DNA from: Nocardia miyunensis NBRC 108239
Lineage (GTDB): Bacteria; Actinomycetota; Actinomycetes; Mycobacteriales; Mycobacteriaceae
Direction: 5' to 3'
NCBI RefSeq assembly: GCF_001613065.1
Contig: NZ_BDBQ01000040.1
Location: 1-64,000, forward strand
DNA length: 64,000 nt
The translations under genes were made by a program, and so were the position numbers. Positions 33,813 to 42,908 of this stretch are shown piece by piece. The notes beneath the pieces were generated by a model that was given only the letters and a program-made list of their open reading frames with translations, had not been told where the DNA came from and did no database searches. Within the stretch, counting starts at the first letter, position 1; each line of letters opens with the position of its first letter.

Positions 33813-35555
33813 GTGAGGTTTCAGTTACTGATCAAGGGCGGGACTGTGGTCGATGGGTCCGGGGCTCCGGCCTACGCCGCGGATGTCCGGGTGAGTGACG
33901 GTCGGATCACCGAGATCGGCGCGAATCTGCAGGCCGGCGTCGGCGAACGAGTGATCGATGCGACCGGCTGTTTCGTGACGCCGGGTTTCATCGAGACCCA
34001 CAACCACTGGGACGGCGGGGTGTGGTGGTCGCCGAATATGGAGCCACTGCCCGCCTACGGTGTGACGACATCCATCAACGGCAACTGTGCCTTCTCGATG
34101 GCCCCCCTGCCGGACAAGCCCGAAGATCGGGAAAATCTCATCGAGATCTTCAACTTCTTCGAAGATATTCCCGAAGAGCCGATGAAGAAGCTCGTCCCCT
34201 GGGACTGGAGCAGGTGGAGCGAATACAAGCAGTCGATGCTCCGGAATGTTCGGGTGCCGGTCAACTACGCGGCATTCTGCGGCCATATTCCGATCCGGTT
34301 GTCGGTCATGGGACAGGAAGCCTGGAAACGCGCTGCGACACCGGACGAGATCGAACAGATGTGTGTCCTTCTCGATGATGCGCTGGCAGCCGGCGCCATG
34401 GGGCTGTCGTCGAACCAGTTGGATTACGACAAACATGATCGCCCGCTGCCCTCGCAATTGGCCGACGACGCGGAATACGAGGCGCTGTTGCGCGTCCTCG
34501 CTCGGTACGAGGGCGCCACCTTCCAGGTGATCGTCGATCACTTCATGCGCATGACCGGGCCGGATCAGACGGAGCGACTGGGCCGAATCGCGAAGGCGAC
34601 CGGAGTCAGGATGCAGTGGGCCGGGCTGCCGACGCTGAAATTTCAGGCGGAGATCGGCAAGCGCTCCAAGGTTCTGCACGAGCGGTTCAAAGCCGAAGGG
34701 CTCGACTTCTATACGGGCTTCCATCATGTCTCGCCGACCTCGGTGATCAACTTCAGCCGGTCGCTGGTATTCGCTCAGAACGGTAATCAGGTGTGGCAGA
34801 ACATGGTTGACGCCCCGACCTGGAACGAAAAGAGTGCGATGTTGTCCGATCCGGCGTGGCTCGATCGCGCCCGTGTCGCATGGGACGGTTCGTACAGCCA
34901 CTCCTACCTTCACGATCCCTCAGCGCTCACTCTGCGGGAAAGCGAGTCCGGCTGGGGCCCTGTCGGACTCACCCTTGCCGATCTCATGGAACAGACCGGT
35001 ACGGCGCACCCATCGGATGCTCTGGCGCGCTGGGTGCTCGAGAACGGAGCCGAATCGGTTGTGCACAAGCGCTCTTGGGAAGCCGACGAGGAGGTGCTGG
35101 TCGACCTGTTGCGCGACCCCAACTCGGTGGGCAACATCTCCGACGCGGGCGCGCATGGCAAGATGTTCTGCGGTGCGGGTGACAATGTCTACCTGCTCAC
35201 CGACTTCGTCCGAGACCGTAAGTTGCTCACCATCGAGGAAGGCGTGCACGTGCTGACCGGCAAACTCGCTGCCTTCTTCGGGTTGGAGCAGCGAGGGCTG
35301 CTCCAGGTCGGGAAGGTCGCCGATATCACCGTGTTCGATCTAGACGAGATCGAGCGACGCCCGGAAGAGAAGATCTGGGATGTCTGGGACGGGCGTGGCG
35401 GTCGAACCTATCGCTACACCCGGGCCGCGGCGCCGATGCGGCTGACCCTGGTCAATGGCGTCCCGACGTTCGACAACGGAGCGTTCACGGGCCGCTTCCC
35501 CGGAGAATTCGTGGGTCCCGAGAAGAGCGGCGTGCTCACCGCCGCAACGGGATAA
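33813..35555 (+). CDS. amidohydrolase, N-acyl-D-amino-acid deacylase-like
   Basis: A 580-residue metal-dependent amidohydrolase. It has an N-terminal beta-sandwich strand (LLIKGGTVVDGSGAPAYAAD), the metal site THNHWDGG near 57-64, further metal region IVDHF near 242, and the catalytic aspartate in ISDAGAHGKMF near 445. C-terminal LQVGKVADITVFD completes the sandwich. It is the D-aminoacylase/dihydroorotase superfamily; several close relatives in actinomycetes act on unusual lactams, carbamates or acyl-amides. GTG at 33813 has GGGAG 6 bases upstream. It is co-transcribed with the TetR gene and preceded by its operator pair. Confidence 0.87.
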   Translation: MRFQLLIKGGTVVDGSGAPAYAADVRVSDGRITEIGANLQAGVGERVIDATGCFVTPGFIETHNHWDGGVWWSPNMEPLPAYGVTTSINGNCAFSMAPLPDKPEDRENLIEIFNFFEDIPEEPMKKLVPWDWSRWSEYKQSMLRNVRVPVNYAAFCGHIPIRLSVMGQEAWKRAATPDEIEQMCVLLDDALAAGAMGLSSNQLDYDKHDRPLPSQLADDAEYEALLRVLARYEGATFQVIVDHFMRMTGPDQTERLGRIAKATGVRMQWAGLPTLKFQAEIGKRSKVLHERFKAEGLDFYTGFHHVSPTSVINFSRSLVFAQNGNQVWQNMVDAPTWNEKSAMLSDPAWLDRARVAWDGSYSHSYLHDPSALTLRESESGWGPVGLTLADLMEQTGTAHPSDALARWVLENGAESVVHKRSWEADEEVLVDLLRDPNSVGNISDAGAHGKMFCGAGDNVYLLTDFVRDRKLLTIEEGVHVLTGKLAAFFGLEQRGLLQVGKVADITVFDLDEIERRPEEKIWDVWDGRGGRTYRYTRAAAPMRLTLVNGVPTFDNGAFTGRFPGEFVGPEKSGVLTAATG

Positions 35556-35560
35556 GGAAC

Positions 35561-36226
35561 ATGGCGGCCGAGTCGGAATCGGATCACGCGGCGTCGCCGG
35601 GTGACACCCCGGATCCACGCGTTGCGGGCTTGGCCGCCTTCCATCGTCGGCGTAAGCAGGACAGTCACGCTCGGATCGTCGACGCCGCGACCGAAAACTT
35701 CTGTGACCGTGGCTATCTGACGGTTTCCGTGGAGGACATCGCGGCCTCGGCGGGAGTGAGTCGGATGACCTTCTATCGGCACTTTCGCGGCAAAGCCGAC
35801 CTCGCCGCGTTCTTGTTCAAGACCGCTGCCGCCACCGCGATGCCCGTCTACGCGAGCATCACGACTGTGGACTACACCCAGCGCAGGGACGTAACCGACT
35901 GGATCACAACGATATTCGAAGCAGATAGAAAAGAGAGCCGCCTACTGAAGGTGTTCGTCCAGGCCAGCGTCGACGACGGCGACTTCACTCCCCGTGCGCA
36001 ACAGTTCATTCGAGATCTCATCAGTCGGCTGGGTACCGCGATACCGGCCTTTGCCGTCGACCCAGACAAGCCCGGCGAGCGGCGCAGATGGCTGGAGGCT
36101 TGGCTTCTGCTGTACGAGATCCTGGATCAAAGCAACCATGCGGCACTGGCTTCGGGCGTAGCCGGGGACCCGCTGATGATCGAAATCCTCGCGGATAGAT
36201 TCCTGGGATTCGTAGAAGCCGGCTGA
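35561..36226 (+). CDS. TetR-family transcriptional regulator
   Basis: A 221-residue regulator with an N-terminal helix-turn-helix at about 37-85 (RIVDAATENFCDRGY, VSVEDIAASAGVSRMTFYRH) and a C-terminal ligand-binding domain. ATG at 35561 lies 5 bases after the amidohydrolase stop, with AAGGA overlapping that stop. It very probably represses its own operon through the two palindromes at 33729-33769, released by the amidohydrolase substrate or product. Confidence 0.9.
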   Translation: MAAESESDHAASPGDTPDPRVAGLAAFHRRRKQDSHARIVDAATENFCDRGYLTVSVEDIAASAGVSRMTFYRHFRGKADLAAFLFKTAAATAMPVYASITTVDYTQRRDVTDWITTIFEADRKESRLLKVFVQASVDDGDFTPRAQQFIRDLISRLGTAIPAFAVDPDKPGERRRWLEAWLLLYEILDQSNHAALASGVAGDPLMIEILADRFLGFVEAG

Positions 36227-36230
36227 GCAC

Positions 36231-36640
36231 ACCCTGAGACCGGAGATTTCGATCGACAACGATGTAGGGGCGCAACGTAATTCGCGCTTTGGAATAGGCG
36301 ACGCCCGCATCTTTCAGCTCGTCCTCGAGCAGCCAGGGTGCGCTCTTCGCGAACCGGTTGAGTAGTCCTCGCGGTTGGACAGGCCGGGTCATCCGGTAGC
36401 CGGCGAAAGGGGAGCCGTCGGGGGCGGTCGCGGCGAGAATCGCGGCCGGTGCGTGGCGCAGCAGGGAAAGCAGCCCACCGGAGGTCTCGTCATAGGCGAG
36501 GTCTTCCATCGGGCCATGACCGCCGGGGTAGACACGACGTCGAAGGCGTCCGGATCGACGCGGTCCAGATTCCGGTGGTCATCTGTGAGCTGGAGAGCTG
36601 ATCGCGACTCTGCGACCCGATGATTCAGGGGGAGTCGCAT
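36231..36640 (-). pseudogene. DJ-1/PfpI (Hsp31-like) glutamine amidotransferase-fold remnant
   Basis: Two frames combine into the family sequence. The first gives NLDRVDPDAFDVV; after a one-base shift near 36525 it continues as YPGGHGPMEDLAYDETSGGL, APAAILAATAPDGSPFAGYR and RITLRPYIVVDRNL. The nucleophile-elbow cysteine region is replaced (LRHAPAAILAA), and the N-terminal domain and C-terminal tail are missing. A truncated, frameshifted relic. Confidence 0.65.
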
Positions 36641-36727
36641 GCGGCGAATGCCGATGCCGGCGGCACGATGGCGCTGGTGCTCATCGCACCGGCGATGGTG
36701 ACCGGACCCCGCTACGCCGGCCGCTGG

Positions 36728-37234
36728 TCACCGCGTTCGCCGGCCGCGCCGCCGTGGTTCGGCCGAGCGCGGTGGCGTCCGGCGCATGTGGTCTCGCGCG
36801 CGGCCGAGGATGTCGGCGAGCGTCTCGATGTCGGTGCGGGACAGCGGGGTGAACAGCAGGTCGTCGATGACGGCGACGTGACCGGGGAAGACCCCCGCGA
36901 GGACGGCGCGTCCCTGGTCGGTGATGGTGACGGTGGTGCTGCGCTCGTCATCGGAGGACAGCGTGCGGGTCACCAGGCCCCGTTTCTCGAGTGTTTGGGC
37001 CTGGTAGGTCAGTCCGCTGCGGCTGTAGACGACACCGTCGGCCAGATCGGTCATCCGCCGGCTGCCGGTCGGGGAGTCGCCGAGGGTGGCCAGGAGCTGG
37101 AACTGCACGTAGCTGAGGTCCCCGGCCTCCCGCAACTGCTGTTCGACGGTGTGCTTGAGCAGGCTGCTCGCCTCGATGAGGGCGAAGTACGCGCCCAGCT
37201 GCGTGGCATCCAGGGACGGCGGCAAAGAGGGCAT
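36728..37234 (-). CDS. MarR-family transcriptional regulator
   Basis: A 168-residue winged helix-turn-helix protein (RMTDLADGVVYSRSGLTYQA recognition region, LSSDDERSTTVTITDQG wing). It has no cysteines, so it senses a ligand rather than thiol oxidation. It is divergent from a quinone-oxidoreductase-like gene; three 18-base palindromes between them begin 17 bases before its start, indicating autorepression and control of the partner. Confidence 0.9.
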   Translation of the reverse strand: MPSLPPSLDATQLGAYFALIEASSLLKHTVEQQLREAGDLSYVQFQLLATLGDSPTGSRRMTDLADGVVYSRSGLTYQAQTLEKRGLVTRTLSSDDERSTTVTITDQGRAVLAGVFPGHVAVIDDLLFTPLSRTDIETLADILGRARDHMRRTPPRSAEPRRRGRRTR

Positions 37235-37250
37235 GAGCCGAGCCTATCAG

Positions 37251-37326
37251 TACTTCGAACTCGAAGCACTTGCTTCGAGTTCGAAGCAGTGCTAGCGTGG
37301 TCGGGAGTTGCTTCGAATTCGAAGCA
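37251..37326. promoter_or_regulatory. three tandem MarR operators
   Basis: Palindromes of the form TGCTTCGARTTCGAAGCA at 37251-37268 (one outer mismatch), 37271-37288 (only the central pair differs) and 37309-37326 (perfect, TGCTTCGAATTCGAAGCA). Centres are 20 and 38 bases apart, so the first two lie on nearly the same helix side. They fill the divergent promoter of the marR and oxidoreductase genes. Confidence 0.85.
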
Positions 37327-37347
37327 AAATATCGAAGGGAAGACACC

Positions 37348-38286
37348 ATGAAGGCAGTACGGTTCCACGAAACGGGCGGTCCGGAGGTTCTGCGCTACGA
37401 AGACGTCGACCAGCCGGTCCCCGGTGCCGGCGAGGTGCGCATCCGGGTCGCGGGGTCGGCGTTCAACCCGGCCGACGGCGGAATCCGCGGCGGCTTCCTG
37501 CCGATCCCGGTGACGCTGCCGCACGTTCCGGGCTACGACGTCTCCGGCACGATCGACGCGATCGGCCACGGGGTGGACGGCCTCGCCGTGGGCGAGAACG
37601 TCGTCGGGTTCATACCCATGAATGCCGACGGCGCGGCAGCGCAGTACGTCGCCGCCCCGGCGGAAGCGCTGGTGAAGGCTCCGACGAGCATTGCGCTGGC
37701 CGATGCCGCCGGGTTGCCGTCGGTCGGGCTCACCGCCTCGCAGGCGCTCTTCGAGGCGGGCGAGCTCGCAGCCGGGCAGCGGGTGCTGATCAACGGTGCC
37801 GGCGGCCCGGTGGGCGGGTATGCCGTGCAGCTGGCCAAGCGCGCAGGTGCGCACGTCATCGCCACGGCGAGCCCGCGCAGCAGCGAGATCGTCACCGCGG
37901 CCGGTGCGGACGAGATCATCGACCACACGGCCACCTCTGTGCTCGACGCGGTGACCGAGCCCGTCGATGTGCTGCTCAATCTGGCCCCGATCACCCCTGA
38001 CGGGTTCACCGCCCTGGTCACGCGCGTGCGTGATGGCGGCGTGGTCGTCTCGACGACGCCGACCGTGACGACGCCGGGCGACGAGGAGCGAAACGTGCGC
38101 GCGGCCACGATCTTCGTGCACCCCGACGCGGAGACACTCTCGCACCTCGTCGCCCTCATCGACCGTGGCGAGCTGCACGTCGAGATCGCCCGGCGCGTGC
38201 CGCTGAGCGAGCTGCCCGCGATCCATCGGCAGGCCGACGCGGGAGAGATCCACGGCAAGGTCGTGGCCGTCCCGCCCGCAGTCTGA
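37348..38286 (+). CDS. NADP-dependent quinone-oxidoreductase-like protein (MDR)
   Basis: A 312-residue medium-chain reductase without the structural zinc site. GroES half: LPHVPGYDVSGTIDAIGHGV near 57; Rossmann half: VLINGAGGPVGGYAVQLAKR near 148. It likely detoxifies quinones or enones using NADPH. ATG at 37348 has GAAGGGA upstream. The triple operator immediately upstream predicts strong induction when the divergent MarR is released. Confidence 0.9.
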   Translation: MKAVRFHETGGPEVLRYEDVDQPVPGAGEVRIRVAGSAFNPADGGIRGGFLPIPVTLPHVPGYDVSGTIDAIGHGVDGLAVGENVVGFIPMNADGAAAQYVAAPAEALVKAPTSIALADAAGLPSVGLTASQALFEAGELAAGQRVLINGAGGPVGGYAVQLAKRAGAHVIATASPRSSEIVTAAGADEIIDHTATSVLDAVTEPVDVLLNLAPITPDGFTALVTRVRDGGVVVSTTPTVTTPGDEERNVRAATIFVHPDAETLSHLVALIDRGELHVEIARRVPLSELPAIHRQADAGEIHGKVVAVPPAV

Positions 38287-38970
38287 CGCCGACACCTGAG
38301 TCGGGCCGGGAACTTCCCGCATGCGCCGGTTGCCTGGTCGGTTGTGCGTCCCCCGGTGTCCCTGGCGGGCGGTCGCCTCTCCAGCCCCGCCGCCTCGAAC
38401 CGTGCATGCGGTCCTCCGGCACATGGCTCACCTACGCCGTTCACCGCCGGTATTCGGCTTCTCCCGCCAGGGCTTGTTCGCCCTGGGCGCGTTCACAGCT
38501 CCGTTCAGGTTCGCCACATTGCCACGGTGTCGGCGTTCCTGCGCGGGCCCGGCCAGTTCGGCGATCGCCCCGCAGCCCGAGAACGACTTTCTACCAACCG
38601 CCGGTCGCTGGCCGGCTGGGGTAGTGGCCGGTGAACGGGTCGGCGGACTTGGTTGCTGAGGACCCCTCGCGCGTGGTTCCGGGCAGGCGCGCCGATGGCT
38701 GCACGGCGATGCCGGCCGACATGTTTGTCGAACATTGGCACGGTTTGTGGGGCCGGGTGCCCCGAGTGCGCCCTCCGGCCGGTTCGGCACGCCGAAGTAA
38801 ATACGCCTCCGATTCCGCCGATCCCGGGAGATCGAACGAATGGAGGGCTCTCCTGTGCAATAAATAAAATCATGTTGATTTCAACGAAGCATTCACGTCC
38901 TGAATCCTCGTCCGAGGAGAGGTCTGTATTTTAAAAATCATCATGATTGCAATGGCCGGTGGGTGAGATT
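38287..38970. other. 680-base non-coding boundary region
   Basis: No supportable gene. The left half is GC-rich and includes a group II intron domain V-like element (separate entry). The right end, about 38855-38960, is conspicuously AT-rich (AATAAATAAAATCATG, TATTTTAAAAATCATC), unlike the rest of the window, and immediately precedes the LysR gene end. It could be an island boundary. Confidence 0.4.
38397..38429 (-). other. possible group II intron domain V remnant
   Basis: On the minus strand the 33 bases open with GAGCC and close with GCATGCACGGTTC, resembling the conserved domain V hairpin (GAGCC...ACGGTTC with an inner helix and tetraloop). GAGCC/GGTTC pair outside and a second inner helix is possible, but one conserved pair is mismatched and there is no reverse transcriptase nearby. 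A degenerate relic at best. Confidence 0.25.
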
Positions 38971-39840
38971 TCACGCCCCCGCAGCCAGCCGCAGGTGCGG
39001 TGTGAGCAGTGGGCGCAGTGCGTCCGCCGCAATCGCCGCCGTCGCCGTCGGCAGACCTGGTCGAGCGCCCACAGACAGGCGCAACGGCTTCGCGGCGGGC
39101 AGGTCGGAGCGCGGGACGAGTCCCTCCGGCGTCTGTCCGAGCGTGGCGAGCAGTGCTACTCCCACGCCGGTCGCGACCGACGCGTGCACGCCGCCCAGCT
39201 GCGGTGCCTCGGCGCGGATCGACGCCGGGAGACCGGCCCCCGACAGGGTTTCCAGCGCGCGGCTGCGCAGTGCGCAGGGACTGTCGAAGGCGACTATCGG
39301 CACGGGATCCGGCCGGGGCGGGAGCTGCCAGCCCGGAGCGGAGTACCAGGTCAGCTCCAGTTCGCCCACGCGGATCGCGCTCGGATCATCGCTGTTGAGC
39401 AGCAATGCGAGGTCGATCCGGCGGCTCGCGAGACCGTCACGCAGAGCCATACCGCGGTCGATTCGGAACCGGACCGAGAGCTGCGGGGCCGCACGCTCGA
39501 GCGCGGTCGCGAGGGCTGGCAGCAGTTGTGCCGCGGCGTGCTCGGTCGACCCGATCGTGATGGTGCTCGTGGTCTCCGCGCCGAAGCTGCGCAGCGCGTC
39601 GTCGTGCAGGTCGAGGATCCGGCGAGCCACAGCGAGGAGTTCGTCGCCATCCGGCGTGAAGCGCGAGCCGCGGCCGTGGCGCTGGAACAGTTGCCGGCCG
39701 ACCGCATCCTCGAGTCGGCGCACGTGCTGGCTGACGGCGCCTTGGCTCAAGTGCAGATGTGTCGCCGCTCGCTGGAAGCCGCCGCAGTCCGCGATTGCGA
39801 CGAAGCTCCGTAACGGAGCAATGTCGAGGTTCTTCTGCAT
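38971..39840 (-). CDS. LysR-family transcriptional regulator
   Basis: A 289-residue LysR protein with an N-terminal helix-turn-helix (LRSFVAIADCGGFQRAATHL, LSQGAVSQHVRRLEDAVGRQ) and effector domain. It is divergent from the monooxygenase/transporter operon with 122 bases between, containing TCACGAAT words and the palindrome CGGGAATTCCCG at 39912-39923. LysR proteins in this position (CysB/Cbl, SsuR-like) usually activate sulfonate or organosulfur use under sulfate limitation, which fits the flavin monooxygenases. Confidence 0.88.
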   Translation of the reverse strand: MQKNLDIAPLRSFVAIADCGGFQRAATHLHLSQGAVSQHVRRLEDAVGRQLFQRHGRGSRFTPDGDELLAVARRILDLHDDALRSFGAETTSTITIGSTEHAAAQLLPALATALERAAPQLSVRFRIDRGMALRDGLASRRIDLALLLNSDDPSAIRVGELELTWYSAPGWQLPPRPDPVPIVAFDSPCALRSRALETLSGAGLPASIRAEAPQLGGVHASVATGVGVALLATLGQTPEGLVPRSDLPAAKPLRLSVGARPGLPTATAAIAADALRPLLTPHLRLAAGA

Positions 39841-39962
39841 GATTCTTACGATTATGCACTCTCATCACGAATCATGATGGTTCCGATCACGAATGCTCGT
39901 TGGATAGGCCGCGGGAATTCCCGTAATTTCTATGGCGCAGGAAAATAATCGGACGGAGTGGC

Positions 39963-41297
39963 GTGCTGAGCAGACGGCAGATTCATCTGGGTTCCGTTCC
40001 CTATGGAACGGGTGGTCCGGGCAGCCACACCCTCTGGCTGGATCCGGACATCCCCGGCGACGCGAGCGTGAACATCGACTGGTTCACCGACGTCGCGCGG
40101 CTGGCGGAGCGCGGTCTGTTCGATCTGGTGTTCATCGTGGACAGCCAGTTCATCACGCCGTATTCGCCGCCGCACTACCTCAACCGCCTGGAGCCGTTGA
40201 CGCTCCTGAGCGCGCTGGCGGTGCAGACCAGCCGGATCGGGCTGGTCGGCACGGCGACGACGAGCTTCAACAGCCCGTTCAACCTGACGCGAAGGTTCGG
40301 CTCACTCGACCTCATATCGCGCGGTCGCGCGGGGTGGAACGTCGTCACAACCGGTGACGCGGGCACCGCGCGCAACTACGGGCTCGACGAGCACTACGAC
40401 TACGACACGCGGTACGGGCGAGCGCAGGAATACGTCGAACTCGCTCGGGCACTGTGGGATTCGTACGAGGACGACGCCTTCGTGCGGGACCGGGAGACCG
40501 GGCGGTTCCTCGACCGAAGCAAGCAGCATCGGCTGGACCACGACGGCGAATTCTTCCGGGTGCAGGGTCCGCTCAACCTGGTCCGCTCGCAGCAGGGGCA
40601 CCCCGTGATCTTCCAGGCGGGCGACTCCGACCAGGGGCGGGACCTCGGGGCTCGCGTCGGCGAGGGCATCTTCACCCATGCCGCCGACATCCCCGCCGGC
40701 CAGGCGTTCTACGACGACATCAAGAGCAGGGCGGCACGGTACGGCCGCGATCCCGACCATGTGCTGATCCTGCCCGGTGTCAAGGTCGTGGTAGGTGACA
40801 CCGACGCGGACGCTCGGGAGATCGAGGCCGCGAACAACGCGGCGGACCACACGTTCACCGCGGCGCTCGAGGAGTTCGGCCGACCCTTCGGGTGGCACGA
40901 CTTCACGCGCTACGACCTCGACGCTCCGTTCCCCGCCGAGGCGCTGGTACACGGTGAGCGCTCCTTCTACACCCAGGCCAAGGCGATCACCGAGCGAGCC
41001 CAGCGCAACGGATGGACACTGCGGCAGGCCGTGGAGGCCACGCGCGAGCGGCGCAAGAGCGAGTTCGTCGGCTCCCCGGCGACGGTCGCGGACAAGCTCA
41101 TCGAATGGTGGGAGGCGCGCGCGTGCGACGGCTTCAACATCGCCGTCGACCACCCCGCCAACTTCCGCCGGATCGTCGAGGAGGTCGTGCCGATCCTCCA
41201 GGAGCGCGGCGTGTTCCGCACCGAGTACACATCGGAGACCCTCCGCGGCCACCTCGGCCTGCCGATCCCGCCGAACCGATACAGCGCGGCCGTCTGA
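39963..41297 (+). CDS. FMN-dependent monooxygenase, NtaA/SnaA/DszA type
   Basis: A 444-residue bacterial-luciferase-superfamily oxygenase of the nitrilotriacetate/dibenzothiophene-sulfone group: HLGSVPYGTGGPGSHTLW, then FDLVFIVDSQF, a SRGRAGWNVVTT signature near 120 and FQAGDSDQGRDLGAR near 220. It uses FMNH2 delivered by a separate reductase, none of which is encoded here, to oxidise and cleave C-N or C-S bonds. GTG at 39963 has GGAG upstream. It is the first gene of the operon and, with the second monooxygenase, suggests consecutive oxidations of one substrate. Confidence 0.88.
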   Translation: MLSRRQIHLGSVPYGTGGPGSHTLWLDPDIPGDASVNIDWFTDVARLAERGLFDLVFIVDSQFITPYSPPHYLNRLEPLTLLSALAVQTSRIGLVGTATTSFNSPFNLTRRFGSLDLISRGRAGWNVVTTGDAGTARNYGLDEHYDYDTRYGRAQEYVELARALWDSYEDDAFVRDRETGRFLDRSKQHRLDHDGEFFRVQGPLNLVRSQQGHPVIFQAGDSDQGRDLGARVGEGIFTHAADIPAGQAFYDDIKSRAARYGRDPDHVLILPGVKVVVGDTDADAREIEAANNAADHTFTAALEEFGRPFGWHDFTRYDLDAPFPAEALVHGERSFYTQAKAITERAQRNGWTLRQAVEATRERRKSEFVGSPATVADKLIEWWEARACDGFNIAVDHPANFRRIVEEVVPILQERGVFRTEYTSETLRGHLGLPIPPNRYSAAV

Positions 41298-41345
41298 CCA
41301 CGCCGGTTACACCCGTCGCCCCCCGAGAAGGAACCAGCTCCGTCC

Positions 41346-42908
41346 ATGTCTCTCAGCGTTCAGCGGACCGATCGCGCCGCTCCCGTCACCGTCAGCCGCC
41401 GGGCGATGCTCCGCCTGGGCCTCGGTGCCGGCGCCCTCTTCGCCCTCGGGGCCTGCAGCGATGCCGGCGCGGGCTCCGTCGGCGGCGGCGGTCCGGGCAC
41501 CGTCTCGTGGGCCTGGCAGCTGCCGACCACATGGGATCCGGTGACCTCCTCCGCCGGCTCCGACGTCACGATGCTCGCGCTCGCCTACGACGCCCTGACC
41601 GCGCTGGACGGCGACGGCAACGCGGTCGGCTGGCTCGCCGAGCGGTGGGCCTACAACGAGGACGGCACCCAGGTCACGTTCACGCTCCGCCCCGGGCTGA
41701 AGTTCTCCGACGGCTCGCCACTGGACGCGACGGCGGTGGCCAAGTCCATCCAACGTGGGCGATCCGCACCGGGCTCCCTGATCGCCCCGCAGATCGCCGA
41801 CCTCAAAAAGGTTGCGGCGCAGGGAGATCTGGATGTCGTGATCGATCTGAACGGGACCAACTACCAGTACCCGCTGCTGCTCGCCGGGAAGACGGGCATG
41901 GTGGTCAACCCCGCGGTGTTCGAGAAGGACGCGCACGCCCTCGCGACCCGGCCCGCCGGGTCGGGGCCGTTCACGCTCACCTCGTATGTCGACAACGACC
42001 ACGCGGAGCTGCGCAAGAACCAGCATTTCCACCTGGCGGATCAGATCGGGATCACTCGGTTCCTGCTCTACCCGGCCGCCGACCCGGCGACCGTTGTCGC
42101 ATCGGTGGCGTCGGGACAATACGACGTGGCGAAGATTCCGCCCTCGGGCATCAAGGCGGCCCAGGCCAGTGGCCTCGAGGTGCAGGTGCTCGACTCGATG
42201 TACGTCGCCGTGCTCGACGTCAACACCTCCAAGCCGCCGTTCGACAACCCCGCGGTCGTCGAGGCGCTGAAGTACGGCATCGACCGCGAGGCGATCAGGA
42301 AGATCGCCAACTTCGGCATCGGCGACGTCGACTACCAGCCCTTCCCGGAGGGATACGTCGGCTTCAACCCGGCGCTGAAGCGTGCGTTCGCCTACGACCC
42401 GGCGAGGGCGCGCAAGATCCTCGCCGATGCCGGGCTGTCCGGTAAGGTGCGCTCCACATTGTCGGCGGCGGCCCCGATCCCGGCCGCGGTGGAACAGATT
42501 CAGGCCCAACTCGCGGAGATCGGGATCGAACTCACCATCGACCCGGTGCCGATGTCACAGTGGACGCAGATCGTCTACCTCCATCGCGGCAAAGCGCTCG
42601 GCTACGACGGTTTCGCGGGCCGGGAGTCGCCGGTGCAGGCGTTCCAGGTCCTGTTCAGCTCCACCGGGCTGATGAATCCGGCGCGCTCCGGCGACCCGGA
42701 GCTGGTCGCCCAGTTGGCGAAGGTCGCCGCGACCCCGACCGACGCCCCGTCGTACGCCGCGACCCTGCAGGAGGCGACGCGCATCGCGGTCACCCGGTTC
42801 CCCAACACATTCCTGTACGAGGTGCCGAGCATCCTCGCGCGACGCAAATCGCTTGCGCCGCTGAAACAACACCCGAGTCTGCTCCGCTGGGAAGGAGTGC
42901 CCGCATGA
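41346..42908 (+). CDS. oligopeptide/nickel-type ABC transporter binding lipoprotein
   Basis: A 520-residue family-5 solute-binding protein. A twin-arginine-like start (SRRAMLRLGLGAGALFALGAC) ends in lipobox cysteine near 37. Family-5 hallmarks follow: an early WAYNEDGTQVTFTLRPGLKF, KLHDG-like region and LNVNTSKPPFDN-type middle (here VLDVNTSKPPFDNPAVVEAL). Such proteins bind peptides, opines, nickel chelates and diverse amphipathic ligands. It opens the five-gene transporter block, overlapping the first permease by four bases. Confidence 0.9.
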   Translation: MSLSVQRTDRAAPVTVSRRAMLRLGLGAGALFALGACSDAGAGSVGGGGPGTVSWAWQLPTTWDPVTSSAGSDVTMLALAYDALTALDGDGNAVGWLAERWAYNEDGTQVTFTLRPGLKFSDGSPLDATAVAKSIQRGRSAPGSLIAPQIADLKKVAAQGDLDVVIDLNGTNYQYPLLLAGKTGMVVNPAVFEKDAHALATRPAGSGPFTLTSYVDNDHAELRKNQHFHLADQIGITRFLLYPAADPATVVASVASGQYDVAKIPPSGIKAAQASGLEVQVLDSMYVAVLDVNTSKPPFDNPAVVEALKYGIDREAIRKIANFGIGDVDYQPFPEGYVGFNPALKRAFAYDPARARKILADAGLSGKVRSTLSAAAPIPAAVEQIQAQLAEIGIELTIDPVPMSQWTQIVYLHRGKALGYDGFAGRESPVQAFQVLFSSTGLMNPARSGDPELVAQLAKVAATPTDAPSYAATLQEATRIAVTRFPNTFLYEVPSILARRKSLAPLKQHPSLLRWEGVPA

